A stretch of DNA of 64,000 nucleotides, taken from contig WBMZ01008669.1 in the NCBI GenBank assembly GCA_013400975.1, positions 1 to 64,000 on the forward strand, in the 5' to 3' direction. Position 1 is the stretch's first letter, and each line of letters begins with the position of its first letter. The position numbers and the translations under genes were made by a program. This DNA comes from Atrichornis clamosus (taxonomy: Eukaryota > Chordata > Aves > Passeriformes > Menuridae). A model generated the notes under the pieces. The model made no database searches, was not told the DNA's origin, and saw only the letters and a program-made list of their open reading frames with translations. Positions 24,401 through 36,720 of the stretch are shown in pieces.

Positions 24401-26360
24401 ATTAAAAAAAAAAATGTATAACATGTATACTACAGGAACTTGATCTACAACATTTAGATATTTGTTACTTCTCATTAGAAAATCAGTGAATTTATAATGT
24501 CTCACTGATCTGAAGACCCTTCGAGAAAGAAAGACATTCATTACTGCTCTCAAGAAAATGAAATGCTGGTCTCTTGGACTTGATATCAATGTATTTACCA
24601 TCACTACTGTATTTCAAATCTATGAGAATATTGTTAAGGGCAAGATCTCACTTTACACAGGTGAGGTTCTCCATAAGGATGGTGTTTTCAGCCACTCTCC
24701 TTGATTATTCTTCTCATTAAAAAATATCTCTTAATGTGTATCGTAAAGCTTTCCATTCATAGTTTCAGGCCACTGCTTCCTATCACATCATCCTCTGAGA
24801 ATTATCTTCTTTATATTTATTGTTACTCTGAAGCTATATATAAACTACCCTTCCTGAATCTTCATTGTAATAGACGATATAAATTCAGCTCCCTCCATGT
24901 CCCCACTTACAATTTTTTCTCTAATATTTTTATCTTTTTTGTCACCCTTTGTATTTCTTTGCTTCTCTACTGCTGTCCTAAGTGGTGCTATTCTTTTGCT
25001 GACAAAACCTATTATTTGCCAGTGACAGAAAAAAAATGAAGGAGAAAAGGCATTTTTTAAACTCTCACTTTTTCCTTTACAAAGTCAGAAACATTAAAGG
25101 TAAAATTCTTTAGTTCCATTTTCAACCTGTGGTTGTTCCTATCTTTTGACCACCAGGAAAGATCATAAATTGCCCAAGAGTTATGGAGCTTATAACAGTA
25201 GTTGCTCTTTACAGCAGCTCTGTTTCATACTCATTATGTTTTCCTTTCCAGAACATTTCTTCAGGGACAATAGTACAAAATTTAACAACAATGAAAACCC
25301 CTCTGGGAAAAATTGAATAGTCCAGGGACACTCATTTCAGCATATCCTTCAGAGATACGTCCAGCAAAGGTTTGTATTAACTTAATGCTGCTGTCATCAA
25401 AGATGAAAGTGTGTCTGCATATAAAAAATGAAATGTCCTCTGCAAAACCACTCCTTCACACATGCAAATATGCAAATTTGTAGAATGAGATGCAGACGGA
25501 TAACTTCTTCTAACATTTCCTACAGAACTTGAGTTCCTAACGGCCCTTGGCTAAATTAATAAATATTGTATTTTTGTTTGCATTTGTGCTGTTCTACTTG
25601 ACAGAATGGTTATCTCTGAGTCTTTTCCTCTCGCACTTTGCATTTTTTTATGTGAACTTATTCACTAGCTTTGCCAGTAATTTTGTGTCCTGGTACAGTT
25701 GAGTCTCGTCAGGAAAATACTGATATCTGTCATCTTTGTTGTTACCAAATCACTTTTTTTTCTTCAGTCCAGATCACTACAGTGTTAAGCATAAATATTT
25801 TCATATTTTCTGTGAACTGAAAATTATTTTGAAGAACCTGTGGAATTTTCTGCTGCTTCTGAGACCCCACTGTCTGCTGGGCACATGAATCTGCTGTTAT
25901 TCCAGGATGTTTTTCCTTCTCTTCTGTTGTCAGAGGATGTGAAACAGAAGAAGAAATAAGAAGCACCAGATAATTCATCTACAAATCTTGTGCTATTCTT
26001 AGCTTCTGATTTCTCAAATCCATAAGAATAATCCATTTCTTACCATTTATTCATGTTCATGCAAAGTTCAAAAGGAAAGAGAAAGTCAGGACTGGAAAAA
26101 AAAAATCTTTCTTCAAAAAGCATAATCCTTTCTCTCTCCTGAGTACTCAAAAGGCTCCACAATGTATAACATTACACCGTGTACTTTATTTACTGAATTA
26201 TTGCTCTGCAGCAACTATCAATTCATCTGCAGAACTTACAAATGGGAGGCACATAATATTGTCACACTGATAAACAAATACTAACTAATCATGAGGTGAG
26301 TGGGAAATATGTATACCTTGACTAGGAAGGGACTGTCTGGTACATAGCATAATAATTTAG

Positions 26361-26425
26361 TACTGTATTATGTAATTATATATTATATAATAATTTTGTA
26401 TTGTATTGTGTACAATACTAAAATT
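26361..26425 (+). repeat. AT-rich stretch with small palindromes
   Basis: TATTATGTAATTATATATTATATAA-like sequence is followed by 'gtattgtgtacaatac', whose six-base arms (GTATTG and CAATAC) are exact inverted repeats around TGTA. It lies 100 bases before a CR1 insertion. Confidence 0.75.
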
Positions 26426-26520
26426 GAGTAATTGTTTCAGGCTTAGAGAAAACTAACTTTGATTTTGCTGTATTATGCACTGTTTTGTCCCATTTTCACA
26501 AGTACAAACCTCACAGCAGT

Positions 26521-26717
26521 GAATCATGGAATCACAGAATAGTTAGAGTTGGAAGGGGCCTTAAAAATCACTTAGTTCCGAACTCCCTGCCATGGGCAGG
26601 GAGGGACACCTTCCACGAGACCAGGTTGCTCAGAGTTCCATCCAACTCAGCCTTGAACATTTCCAGGGATGGAGCAGCCATGGGTTCTCTGACCAACCTG
26701 TTCCAGTGAGTCTTCAC
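26521..26717 (-). mobile_element. CR1 LINE 3' end, antisense, 5'-truncated
   Basis: On the plus strand the element starts with the reverse complement of the CR1 3' terminal octamers ('gaatcatggaatcacagaat'). It continues through the characteristic 'gttggaaggggccttaaa' block, the 'ccatgggcagggagggacacc' block, the 'agaccaggttgctcagag' block and 'aacctgttccagtg'. This is the standard 3' UTR and ORF2-end region of avian CR1. Only about 200 bases of the 3' end are present, as expected for a 5'-truncated LINE insertion. It faces the plus-strand copy at 27121-27378 across about 400 bases. Confidence 0.95.
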
Positions 26718-27120
26718 ACAATGACTGTGCGATCCAGTGAAATGGTATGAACAGTGTGTAGCAGTGGGGAGAGAAGTGAGGTTAAAACACCTGCAGGCAG
26801 ACCCTGTCTCAGTGTTGCAAAAAATAACCCTTTGACTATAGTAGGGTGTTTAGATCTGCAGACATTTTGCAGTTGTCTCGTACTGTGCTTTATCTGTTGC
26901 ATTGTTAATACTGATCCGGAATGTACAGTTGATTGATTGTCTCTTAATTACACGTCATTGATATATCTTTAATCAGCCTTGCTCCTGATTTGAAATAAAC
27001 CACTTGAATTGAGTAGGGTTTCCCCTGCAGCAGTCACCATCATTCATTATATATTTCCAGGAATTAATACTAATTACTATTAACTAAGTTAATAAAATAG
27101 TTTTGTCTTTAGTCTGGTAT

Positions 27121-27378
27121 GTTGTGGTTTACTCCAGCAGAAGGGAGAGGAAATTTTTTCTAACAAAGGAATGGAACTTCTTTACTATGGGAGTGACTGT
27201 GCAGTGGAACAGGTTGCCCAGAGGGTGTGGAGTCTCCCTCACTGAAGATATTCCAGAACTGTCTGGACACAATCCTGTGCCGTGTGCTCTGGGATGATCC
27301 TGCTTGAGCAGGCAGGTTGGACAAGATGACTCACTGTGGTGCCTTTCAGCCTTACCCATTCTGATTCTGAGATTCTGA
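27121..27378 (+). mobile_element. CR1 LINE 3' end, sense, 5'-truncated
   Basis: The plus strand encodes a worn C-terminus of CR1 ORF2, including a 'QWNRLPRG' peptide near 27196-27220 that matches the family's conserved 'HWNRLPRE' segment. It then enters the 3' UTR with 'cctgcttgagcaggcaggttggac' and ends in degraded octamers ('cattctgattctgagattctg'). The 3' UTR wording ('tgatcctgcttgagcagg') differs from the 26521 copy, so the two appear to be different CR1 subfamilies. Confidence 0.93.
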
Positions 27379-29769
27379 AAACACAACCAAGGTGATGAAA
27401 TGTGCTTTGCTATGTGTTGTACAACACCCAACTCAGTCGGGCCTCTGGTGGTTTTGAGGATGTCCAGATGAACAGAAAAAAACCACTGAAATTGTATCAT
27501 TTACTGACTACCCACAATCCAGCCATCAATAGAGCTGGGTGATAGAGAGCACAACGCAGTTACCTCTAGCTTTTCTCTCCCTTTTCTTTGATGTGCGCTA
27601 GTTAAGCACATGACAACTTATACATATTTATATTCTTATCACTAATAGGAATATTCTCTTTAATCTTGGCACTAAGTGTTGTCCTGGGGATCTTGGTTGA
27701 TGTAAAATGTTTCATTAACTCTCCACATAAGTACAGAGACATTGAACTTCCCAGAAGCATTGTTTTTTAGGTTTTTATGGGGTTTTGTGATGCATTTCAC
27801 AGCAGGCAAAAATAAAGCAAAACAACCAAGAACTACATCCTTGGGCTGTGGGAAAATAACAAGTTGGCTTACTTTAATTGTGTTCACAGTCCTCACTTAA
27901 GAGTTTGTTAAGATATTGCTCAATTGTGAGGAAGATGCTGCAGAAATGAGCAGGGTCTGTGTGGCCTCAAGAAAGTAAATGGTTTCATGCTTTGTTATGA
28001 GAAATGCTGTCATTTGGATTTGAACCAAATTGCTTCACAGGGAAAACACTGCTGCCTTCTGCCAGGGAAGGCTGCAAACAAACACCATGGCTGAAATTCA
28101 TCTGGGTATGGAGAAAGCTAATCTCTGTGACCGGGCTCTTTCGAAAGCCTTATACACAGTACAGAATTACAATTGCACTCTTCCCTCTCTTTTAGTTCTG
28201 AAATGTCTTTCTCAGTTCTTGGAAATATAAATTACAAGGATAGATTTAATTGTGCCCCTAAGTGCATTCCAGATCCTCACAGAGGATTTCTGACTTGAAG
28301 GACATAAAGTCTGTATGACCCCACAGTGGACTGTGACTCTTGCTGCTTATACCCCTACAGCGACAACAAAAAGGTGACCAGATGGGAATACAAACCCTGT
28401 CAGCTGTGTTCCCACAGCTCAGGAACCCAGAGGGAATGGGTGATCACTCAGTGCTCTGTACTGCAGCAAGGTAAAGGGTGGGAGGATGATCCCACTGACC
28501 CCACACATCTCCATGACCACTTGGCCTGGATCTGATGCAACTATCCCACTAACTAGGAGTGGCTGTAGGAGCTCAGGGATGTCAATGAACTGAACATTCA
28601 GCTTTGCAAGAACTCCTCCCTTTTTACAGAGGCATAATTCTGATCTGGCTTTCAACAGTCCCACATCAACTGAAGTTCAGATTTACCCCAACATTCAGGA
28701 TCTAAAAATTCACCTTCTACCATATGCTCTGTTAAGTGAGAAAACAGGCTGACTGGCACTTTTATTACTACATTCTCCATGTCTTGATGAAAAAATCCAG
28801 CACAGGTGTCATTCATGTGACAACATGATAGCAAAACACAGTGGAGTTTCTGCATGGCCGCTCTTACTGGAAGAAAAAATGTGGATGGAAAGCAAAAAAC
28901 TTCAGGTTTGCAGAATGCCATTTTCAGTTCGCTCCAGAATGCCATTACTATATAACAAATGTGAGCTGGCAAGCATCTGCTTCTTAGCAGAAAATTGAGG
29001 TATTTTGTTGGGGCTGTGGATGGTCTAGTATCTGTGAGAAATCAGCTGCAGGAGGTAGGGAAAAAGGAAAAAATTGCTATAGAGCTCATGCAGAGAAGGA
29101 GGATTGCCTCTGCCTGCTTAGAATTCAGAGCAGAACTTCTGCATTCTTACTAATGCCAGGAGCTTTGAGACATCACTCCTCAGTAGTCAAATTTTGTTCC
29201 ATATCATGGGAATTTAGCCATCTGAAAATTAAGCTAAATTTGGTCACCACTGTGAAACATCACCCTCCCCCATCTTTCTTTTTCTTTTGAGGTGAGCAAA
29301 ACACAACCAATTAACCTCCTGCTAAAGGGATCACATGAGCATCTCTGGATCAAAGCACATGAGTCAACATTAAAAAGCTAAATTGAGGCAACTGAGGCAA
29401 CAAGTCACATGAATAAACAAGTCACATGAAGAGAACAGCATTTGAATGCCTGAACTGGAAAAAGGCAGCTAGTGGCAGCACAGGAGAGCTAGTCTGCTTT
29501 GCCATGTTCTTAGATTATATAATAAGAAAGCATAAATGGAAAGACAAGCAAAGGTAACCACAGAACCAGAATAAATATGAGATCAATGAACCACTCCACA
29601 GTTTAAAGCTCTCACCCAAAACACTTTGGCACATAAAAAGCCAGCAGTCTATGCCTTGTGTTAAACCGTAACCAAAATAACTACAAAGAGCTGAATCTGA
29701 TCTGGGAACAAAACTGTCCTTTACCTTATATTTGTGTCCTTTACCCATACTTGGTACCCAGATCACAGA
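27379..29769. other. Non-coding DNA, no gene recognised
   Basis: Single-copy sequence between two CR1 copies, with a cluster of short duplications at 29385-29429 (separate entry). Open frames up to about 106 codons on the minus strand (28652-28972) show no domain. Confidence 0.5.
29385..29429 (+). repeat. Cluster of short direct duplications
   Basis: GAGGCAACT and GAGGCAACA lie in tandem. They are followed by two copies of CAAGTCACATGA separated by ATAAA. Two independent small duplications side by side suggest local slippage or repair events. Confidence 0.85.
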
Positions 29770-30151
29770 ACTGGAAGGCTGCTAGAAGGTCTCCCCAGAG
29801 CCTTCTCTTCTCTAGGCTGAACAGCCCCCAACTCTGTCATCCTGTCTTCACAGGACAGGTGCTCTGGCCCTCTATCATCTTCGTGGCCTCCTCTGGACTC
29901 ACTCCAATAGGACCATATTGGGTCCTATTTCCCACTTCTGGGAAATATATATTCCTATTTCCCACTTCTGTGGGAAGATGAGGCCAGTTCTCAGGCCTGT
30001 GGAGATCCCTCTGGATGGCATCCCTTCCCTGCAGCACATCAAATGGACCACACAACTTGGTGAAGTTGGCAAATTTGCTGAGGGTGCACTCAAACCTCCA
30101 TCCCACTGTCCATGTTGCCAACACAGATATTAAACAACACAGGTCCCATAA
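29770..30151 (-). mobile_element. CR1 LINE ORF2 fragment with internal deletion, antisense
   Basis: On the minus strand two separate parts of CR1 ORF2 are joined. From 30151 down to about 29975 the frame gives 'ECTLSKFANFTKL' and 'GRDAIQRDL', the reverse-transcriptase region around the conserved FADDTKL box. At 30062-30073 that box reads FANF, so both catalytic aspartates are lost. From about 29910 down to 29770 it resumes at 'SPEEATKMIEG' and the following 'LFSLEK'-type region, which in intact elements lies more than 100 codons further on. The missing stretch is replaced by a 30-base tandem duplication at 29923-29970. The element is a dead remnant. Confidence 0.92.
29923..29970 (+). repeat. 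30-bp tandem duplication at CR1 deletion joint
   Basis: The 18-base string TCCTATTTCCCACTTCTG occurs at 29923-29940 and again, unchanged, at 29953-29970 (period 30). On the minus strand it duplicates the peptide EVGNR. It sits exactly where the antisense CR1 has lost part of ORF2. Confidence 0.95.
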
Positions 30152-33100
30152 ATGTAAAATACATATACAGTTCCATGTAGCTACGAGTGAATTCCAGACT
30201 TCCTTTCATTGCAGACTGTGGGTTTTAATTATTATTTTCTGGGTAGTTCATAAGTGAAAGTACCCAATGCTTTTTTCTTTTTTTTTTAAACCTGTCAAAC
30301 TGACAATGGAAACAAAAATGTGAATATTTGCAGTCTTACTGAACTGAGGTTCATCAGTATTCTCATGATGAAGTCAAATTATAACTGGAGAGATTGGTAA
30401 ATAGGGGAGCATTTGGAACTGGGACTTTCTGTTTTATATAGTACCTAGAGAACTGCCTATCTGTGCCTCCAGAAAATATCCTTTCTTTGTGGAAGAAAAG
30501 CCCTTTCAACATAGGAAACATTCAAGCAAATTAGTCTGGGGAGGTTACTGGTGTTATGCTGTTCCTGCACAGTTAGTTGATGATAAAATCCAACAGGAAT
30601 GGATTGTTTGTACATAAACTTTAGCTGATGGCCAGAAGCTAATGCCTGTTTAACCTCTTGGATGTCAGATTCCTTTGCATATTCGATCTTCCCGGTATAG
30701 CAGTTTCTCACTAAAGGAGGAAGGAAGCAACTGGGAATTTCCTGATGATGCAGAAAAGCAGGTAAGTGATTCTACACTGAACTTTGAGCTATTTAACATA
30801 AAAGAGGAGATCACTGCTTCTCTTTGGCAAGAACTGTGGGCTCAGGGGGGTCAGGTACCTGATTCCCAGCACAATTTTAAAACAGGCTTTAAAAGTCAGA
30901 CCAAGCCATGAGAATATGTGCAGATTGCTCATATTTTGCAGTGCCAGGAAGTGGTGCAGATCACTGCAGGCATGTCCTGTGTGCGGGGTGTCCCTGCCCA
31001 TGTCAGCAGCAGGTGCAATAAATTAATTTTCCTCAAGTCTGGTTTGCCTGCAATGTTAATTGGCAAGTGATCTCCCTGTCTTCATCTTGATACATGAGCA
31101 TTTTTATCCTGATTTCTCTCATCAGTTTGAATTGGGGAACGAGCAGCTGAGGAGTTGTTTGGCTCTTTCCAGGGCTAACCCACCACAACACTCAGGAAAA
31201 TGAGGGAAGGAACAGTCCTACTCTTTCCTTACACGCAGCTGGGATGTGGCCAGGAAACTAATTGGGGCTGAAGATGCCAGAAATACAAGTTGCCTCCACA
31301 CTTTTAAAATCCATCAGTAGGAGAGGTACTGTTCAAACTGTCCATGGAAAATAATGAACAGCTTATTCCACATTCACTTTGAGAAGTTTCCTGATGAATA
31401 TCCTTCATATAGGTGTTCTTTTGTCAAGGGCACGCTCCCTCTAATTCCCTCTATTCCCAGGGCTAGCACGGTGTTTCATTTTTTATAACAGATCTTCATC
31501 CAGAAGATACCAATTAAATGTTGAAAAAGCTGTGTCAAGAACCTCATGGAGTTCCTCCCATCCGCAGCTTCCTGTGGGATGTCGGAGCACTGGGGGATCT
31601 TGCTCCATGTTTTCAAGGCCCAAGCCACCAGATGCATGGGCTTCTGTGCCATGTTTTGGGATTAAATAGGAAATTGTTTGGAGGGAGGAAGACATGGAGA
31701 CATTTCTAAGGTAAGAAATGGGCTAAACTTCATCTGTGACGTTGGAAATGGCTCCACCTGGGCCTTTCTAGCTTATGCCACATGTTTTATTAATGGCTGT
31801 GCAGTTCAAAAGAGTTATTTCCCCTCAGTAGTTTCCTAATGCACTCTCCACTGCTCTCCCCTGGTTCTCAAATGAATTTCACCTTTTGGGCATCCTTGTC
31901 AGAAGATTATTCCAGTAAGGGCTGGCAACTTGGAGCGCTCCCAGGATGGCATCGCTCTTGCCCGCGCCTGGCACATCACTTAGCAACACCGAAGAACATT
32001 TATTGCACATCCTGCTATTTATGTTTCGTGCTTCACATGCTGACTTTCTCTCCCGTCTCCAAGTTCTTCTGATGGAATTGCCTCATGTTAGATGCCATAT
32101 TAATGATGGACAAACACAAGCCCCTGTTCTGTCCCTGTGAGCTAAGCAGGAAAATGATTTCACCTGCTGCGAGAGCCTGTCAGTTTTCCTGCTTTTTGTT
32201 TTGGAAAGTTGCAGCACCTGATTAGGATCAAATACGTCCTCATTGTTAAATTTATGCTATATTCACAGATACAAGAATTATAGTAAGGATGCTCTCAACC
32301 TTTAAAGCTGATGATTCTCCTGGAGAGTTTTTTTAGCACAGTAAAACATCCCATTCTGTACAAAATCCTGCCTTCATTTCCCTCCTGGCACACTCCAGAT
32401 GATCTCCTTGCCCTTTGGTGTCTCCATTTTTACTGGTACAACTGTGCATCCATACTGGTGTTTCTCACAGGCACTTTCTCAAGGAGGCCAGCTGACTGGG
32501 AAAGACTGAGAATGACTGGTAAGAAGGAGGCACAAGTGGCTAAAGGTGATCAAAACCATCACCCCCACCCCACAACTAAGGTTTTTTCATATTTTTCCCT
32601 TCCAACTTTTCAACATCAGAAAGCCCAGACTGGCACCAGAATGTGCTGTGCTGCAGGACAGCAGCTGCATAAAAATAATGTGTAGGATCTTCTCTCCGAG
32701 AGGCTTCACGTTCTAAATGTGTGACTGTTTACAGTTGTCTGGAGAGGAGATCAACAGATCAATATAGACTCAGAATAGAAATTTACCCTGCTACTACCAA
32801 ATAAATGGGTTTTGGGGTGAAGGGAGAGAGGAAATGCTCTTTAATATAAAGCTAAGTTTCTTCACAGTGAATTAAAACGTCTAGCAAAGAATAAAAACTA
32901 TACATATTGAATATTTCAAAAAAATGAAAACAAAGGGGAAAAATATCAATGATTGTTGTAAGAAATGAGATGAGCTAGATTCACAGAGGTGTGTGAAAAC
33001 CTCTTTTTGGTCTCATTTTGTTTAGCATCTCTCAGATTGCACTCAGAGATTTTTGACTTCAGTGTGATTTTACAGAACTATTTCTGGAAGCAGCTGAGCT

Positions 33101-33964
33101 ACATTCTGGGAACCAATCCCAGCAATTCGGCATGAAAAATAAACTATGACCATATACCTGATGCACTATTTCCATTTTCCTTATGCATTTGTCTAGAAGA
33201 AGATGAGAAATAACATCTTATGAAAAATGTTACATGGATTTAAGTAAGCCATCTGTAGAATAAATATACAAAATTGGACACTGTGACTTTAACACAACAA
33301 ATCAATTTCAACCTTGATGCAAGTGGAAATTATTTCTGTATGAAGTCATATTGCATTTCTGGGTAGAATGACATACTTTCTGGGAGAAGAAATCAGCATA
33401 TTACTTAAAAGAAGGATATTAAGTGTAGTTAAGAATATAGAAATATTGAGATTAAAATCATATCAATTACTCGTACTCATATACAAAATTTGTTCATAGA
33501 AAAAATATGACAGTTATTGTCAGATTTGTTACAAAACAAGTGAAAGCACAACAGTGACAAAAAACTATCATGAGCCTAAGGAAGCTCAATTTCTCACAGT
33601 GTTAAGTGCTGTGAATTAAAGTATATGCACACAAGGTATTTCAGATTTTCTACAGGAATTGCTGACAATTTTGTCCATGTTTCTTTGTAAGTTCTCAAGG
33701 CACATCTAACTGAAATGGCTTTAGGATGCAGATAATGTTTCCAGGTGCTTGGATAATATCTTGAAAGAATCAGTGGATTTGAAAGCAAAGAATGGATTGC
33801 TAAGAGAAAAATAAGTGCGAGGGAGATGCTGCCCTGTATGTAACTCCTTGTAACTGAATACTGTAAGCCATAGAGCAAACTTCCTCTACTAAAATATAAA
33901 CCAACAGTAGCATCCTACTCAGGATATGAAATAAATGTGGAGAAAACAATGTGGACTTATATTC
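30152..33964. other. Non-coding DNA, no gene recognised
   Basis: Single-copy sequence. A small exon-like segment with a consensus donor lies at 30704-30761 and is treated under findings. Open frames reach 124 codons (32311-32685, plus) without recognisable domains. The 32800-33600 part is strongly AT-rich. No repeat family was recognised. Confidence 0.5.
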
Positions 33965-34689
33965 ACACCCACAGGTTGGGCAGGGAAGTGATTGAGAAGG
34001 ACTTGGGGATGCTGGTTGATGAAAAACTCACCATGAGCCAGCAGTGAGCGCCCGCAGCCCAGAAAGCCAAATAATCCTGGGCGGCAGCAAAAGCAGAGGG
34101 GGCAGCAGGTTGAAGGAGGTGATTCTCCCCCTCTACTCTGCGCTCATGACACACCACCTGGAGTCCTGCATCCAGTTCTGGTGCCCCCAGCATAAGAAGG
34201 ACATGGAACTCTTGGAGCAAGTCCAGAGGAGGCCATGAAGTTGATAAGAGGACTGGAGCACCTCCCCTACAAAGACAGGCTGAGAAAGTTGGGGCTGCTC
34301 AGCCTGGAGAGAAGGAGGTTGTGTGGAGATCTCACAGCAACTTTGCAGTATCTGAAGGGGGCCTACAGGGAAGGCAGAGAGGGGCTCTTTGTCAGGAATT
34401 GTAGTGATAGGACAAACTATGGGTTCAAACTGAAAGAAGGGAAATTTAACTTAGATACATGGAAGAAATTCTTGATTGTGAGGGTGATGAGGCACTGGAA
34501 CAAGTTGACCTGAGAAGTTGTGGATGCCACATCCCTAGAAGTGCTCATGGCTGGGTTGGATGGGGCATTGAGCAACCTGTGTGATGTTCCTGCCCATGGC
34601 AGGGGGGTTGGAACCTCTAAAGTGCAGGCTTTAAGGTTCTTTAAGGTCCCTTCCAACTCAAACCATCCTGTGATTCTGTGATTCTATAT
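33965..34689 (+). mobile_element. CR1 LINE 3' third of ORF2 plus 3' UTR, sense
   Basis: This is the longest and clearest CR1 in the window. It opens in ORF2 with a '[17 protein letters not shown]' frame (about 33990-34040). It continues with '[18 protein letters not shown]' (34116-34170), '[20 protein letters not shown]' (34175-34235) and, after a frameshift at about 34235, 'LIRGLEHLPYKDRLRKLGL' (34238-34300). Near 34487-34505 it reaches 'RHWNKLT', the family's RHWN/EHWNRL motif. The 3' UTR has the 'cccatggcaggggggttgga' block and ends in two octamers (ATTCTGTGATTCTGTGATTCTAT, 34673-34687). In-frame stops and frameshifts make it non-functional. ORF1, the endonuclease and the catalytic RT region are absent through 5' truncation. 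Confidence 0.97.
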
Positions 34690-35890
34690 ATCAGTTACTG
34701 TCACTGTTTTTCTTTCTGTCAATATGTGTGCAGGTAGGAATGAGTGAACCAAAGAAGATGATTGTGTTGAAAATACATTCACCAGGGGAAAGTGGCAAGT
34801 CACTCACTGTCATGTGAAGCTGAGGGGTGAGGAACAACCCCAAGTGCTGCAAAACAGGCTTGGGAGAAAGGCCAGCCTCCCTGTTTATAGCAGTGGCCAT
34901 AAGAGTGATGGTGGCTCTGTTTCGGTACCTGCTGGTGGCGTGGGGAGGTCCAAGTGGTGTTTGAGCAGCACCATCTCCAGTGTGAGGTATTTCTTCCTGA
35001 GTAATGGAGTGCATCCAGCAGCTCCCCACTGAGACACAGCTGTCTTTAAGCAAGACTCATGGCAAAGCATTAACTGAGCCTCAGGATGAGAAATCCATAC
35101 ACTAAAATGTTCTATTGAGCAGGTTGTGCAGTTCCCTGCCCCAGTACCAGAGGAGATACCTGACTACTCAAACATGTTGGGATTGCTACCTCCTTTGGAA
35201 ACCATAGCCTTTGCTCTGAGTTGTACTCTGATGTGTGACTGTCTCTCGAAATCCCAGTCAGTCTTTCACACCACACAGGAAACAGGGGTGCGTGCTGCCC
35301 TTTTTACTGCAACAGCTGGGTCAGAAGTCCCACAGAAGTCACAGAGTTCATAAATGTTACACACTGATCACGAAGGAACAGCCACAGACCAGCTGTGACC
35401 AGGAGCAGTTCTCACAAGGAAAAGATGGTAAGAACAGGATAAACTGCAAATTCCTGGTGCGAGCTCAGTGAGCCTGGAAGGCTGAGCCCCTGACACGTCT
35501 GGCCACTGCCATCACATCATCTTTCAGAACAGAAGCTTTGCAAGGCCAAAGGCATCCAAAGACAGATAATCCATAATATTCAAATTTCACATGCAGCCTG
35601 GGCAAGGATTTTAATTCTAGTGGGGACCACTGGTGGTCAGAAAATGCAGGTCAAGGTGGTACAAGGCTCCAGGAAACATTCTGTTCCTTCAGATCTCCCA
35701 GCCAAATATTTTAAAGCGGTTGATCAACACTTGCTGGTTCAGAAATGTTCTTTCCTTCAGAAGACTGCAGAAAGTGCAGGTCCTTTTTAAGAAAGACTCA
35801 CTGGTTCTTTTTTTTCCCAGGAGAATTTCAAATATCTGCTGACACCCTCAGGCAGAAAGGCAGATTTTATTTCAGTTTAAAAAGCATATG

Positions 35891-35936
35891 CTTCTCTCTC
35901 TCTCTAAAAAAAAGCCCCAAGCCAAAAAAAAACCCC
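35891..35936 (+). repeat. (TC)n followed by A/C-rich tract
   Basis: About six TC units are followed by alternating A runs (8-9 bases) and CCCC blocks. It is local low complexity without a recognised parent element. Confidence 0.85.
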
Positions 35937-36704
35937 TTCAACCAAAGCAACTCAGGAGGGGGTGTTTGCTCATTTTACTCCACTTACCTGCAAAAAATAT
36001 CCAAAAGTAGCTTCTCTGTATTATCTGGTGCTTAGAGCTGTAGATAATGGGCCACAGTTCCTGTTCTGAGCAACCTATAACAGAAATCTGAAATATGCTT
36101 TATTTTTTTCTTTATACTTGGGTTTCCGGAGTTTTATAACGCTCTACAACTTCTTCTTTCACTAGACAGAAAATATCCTCAAAGTGAGAGGACTCAGGAG
36201 GCCCCGAGCAGGCTTTGGGCACTACAGAAAGCCAAGCAGTAGGTGCTGTCTTCTCCAGGAGTAAGGGAAAACCAAGAAGCCAAGAGTCAGAAGGGCTCCT
36301 CGTTCAAACAGTACCAACAGGGCTGTAATCTGTCTGTAATCCTGGTCCTGGCCCTGGGCACCACAACAGTCTGACCACTTCATGGTGATGACATCCAGGG
36401 TCACATCCTCGGCCTCCTGATACTTACATTGTTCTTCCTGAAGTGCCAGCTCTGTGTGATTAGGTGGGAGTTTATGTAAACATTTGAAAATAAGTTTCTT
36501 CACTTGCAAAATTAAAAAGAAAAAAATAAGTGGGAAAAAAAGAAAAGCTGTTTATTTCAGTCTCATTATCTTAAATTGAGTTTGTCTTCTTGGGTGAGAA
36601 ATTTTGCATTTCTAAGGCTTGTTTGAACCTTCAGCATCCTCATTTCCATGTTCTTCACTGCTGACAGGAAACAACAGAGACACTGCTCAGTTCTGATACA
36701 GATT

Positions 36705-36720
36705 TGCCATGCCATGCCAT
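36705..36720 (+). repeat. (TGCCA)3 short tandem repeat
   Basis: Three exact TGCCA units. Minor. Confidence 0.85.

Larger units (their letters stand above)
19726..26520. other. Non-coding DNA, no gene recognised
   Basis: AT-rich single-copy sequence. It holds an 11-bp tandem pair (20174-20195), AT-rich low complexity at 21350-21420 and 26361-26425, and a small GC- and CpG-richer patch near 23085-23165. Open frames reach 133 codons (24203-24604, minus) but have no recognisable domain. Confidence 0.5.
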
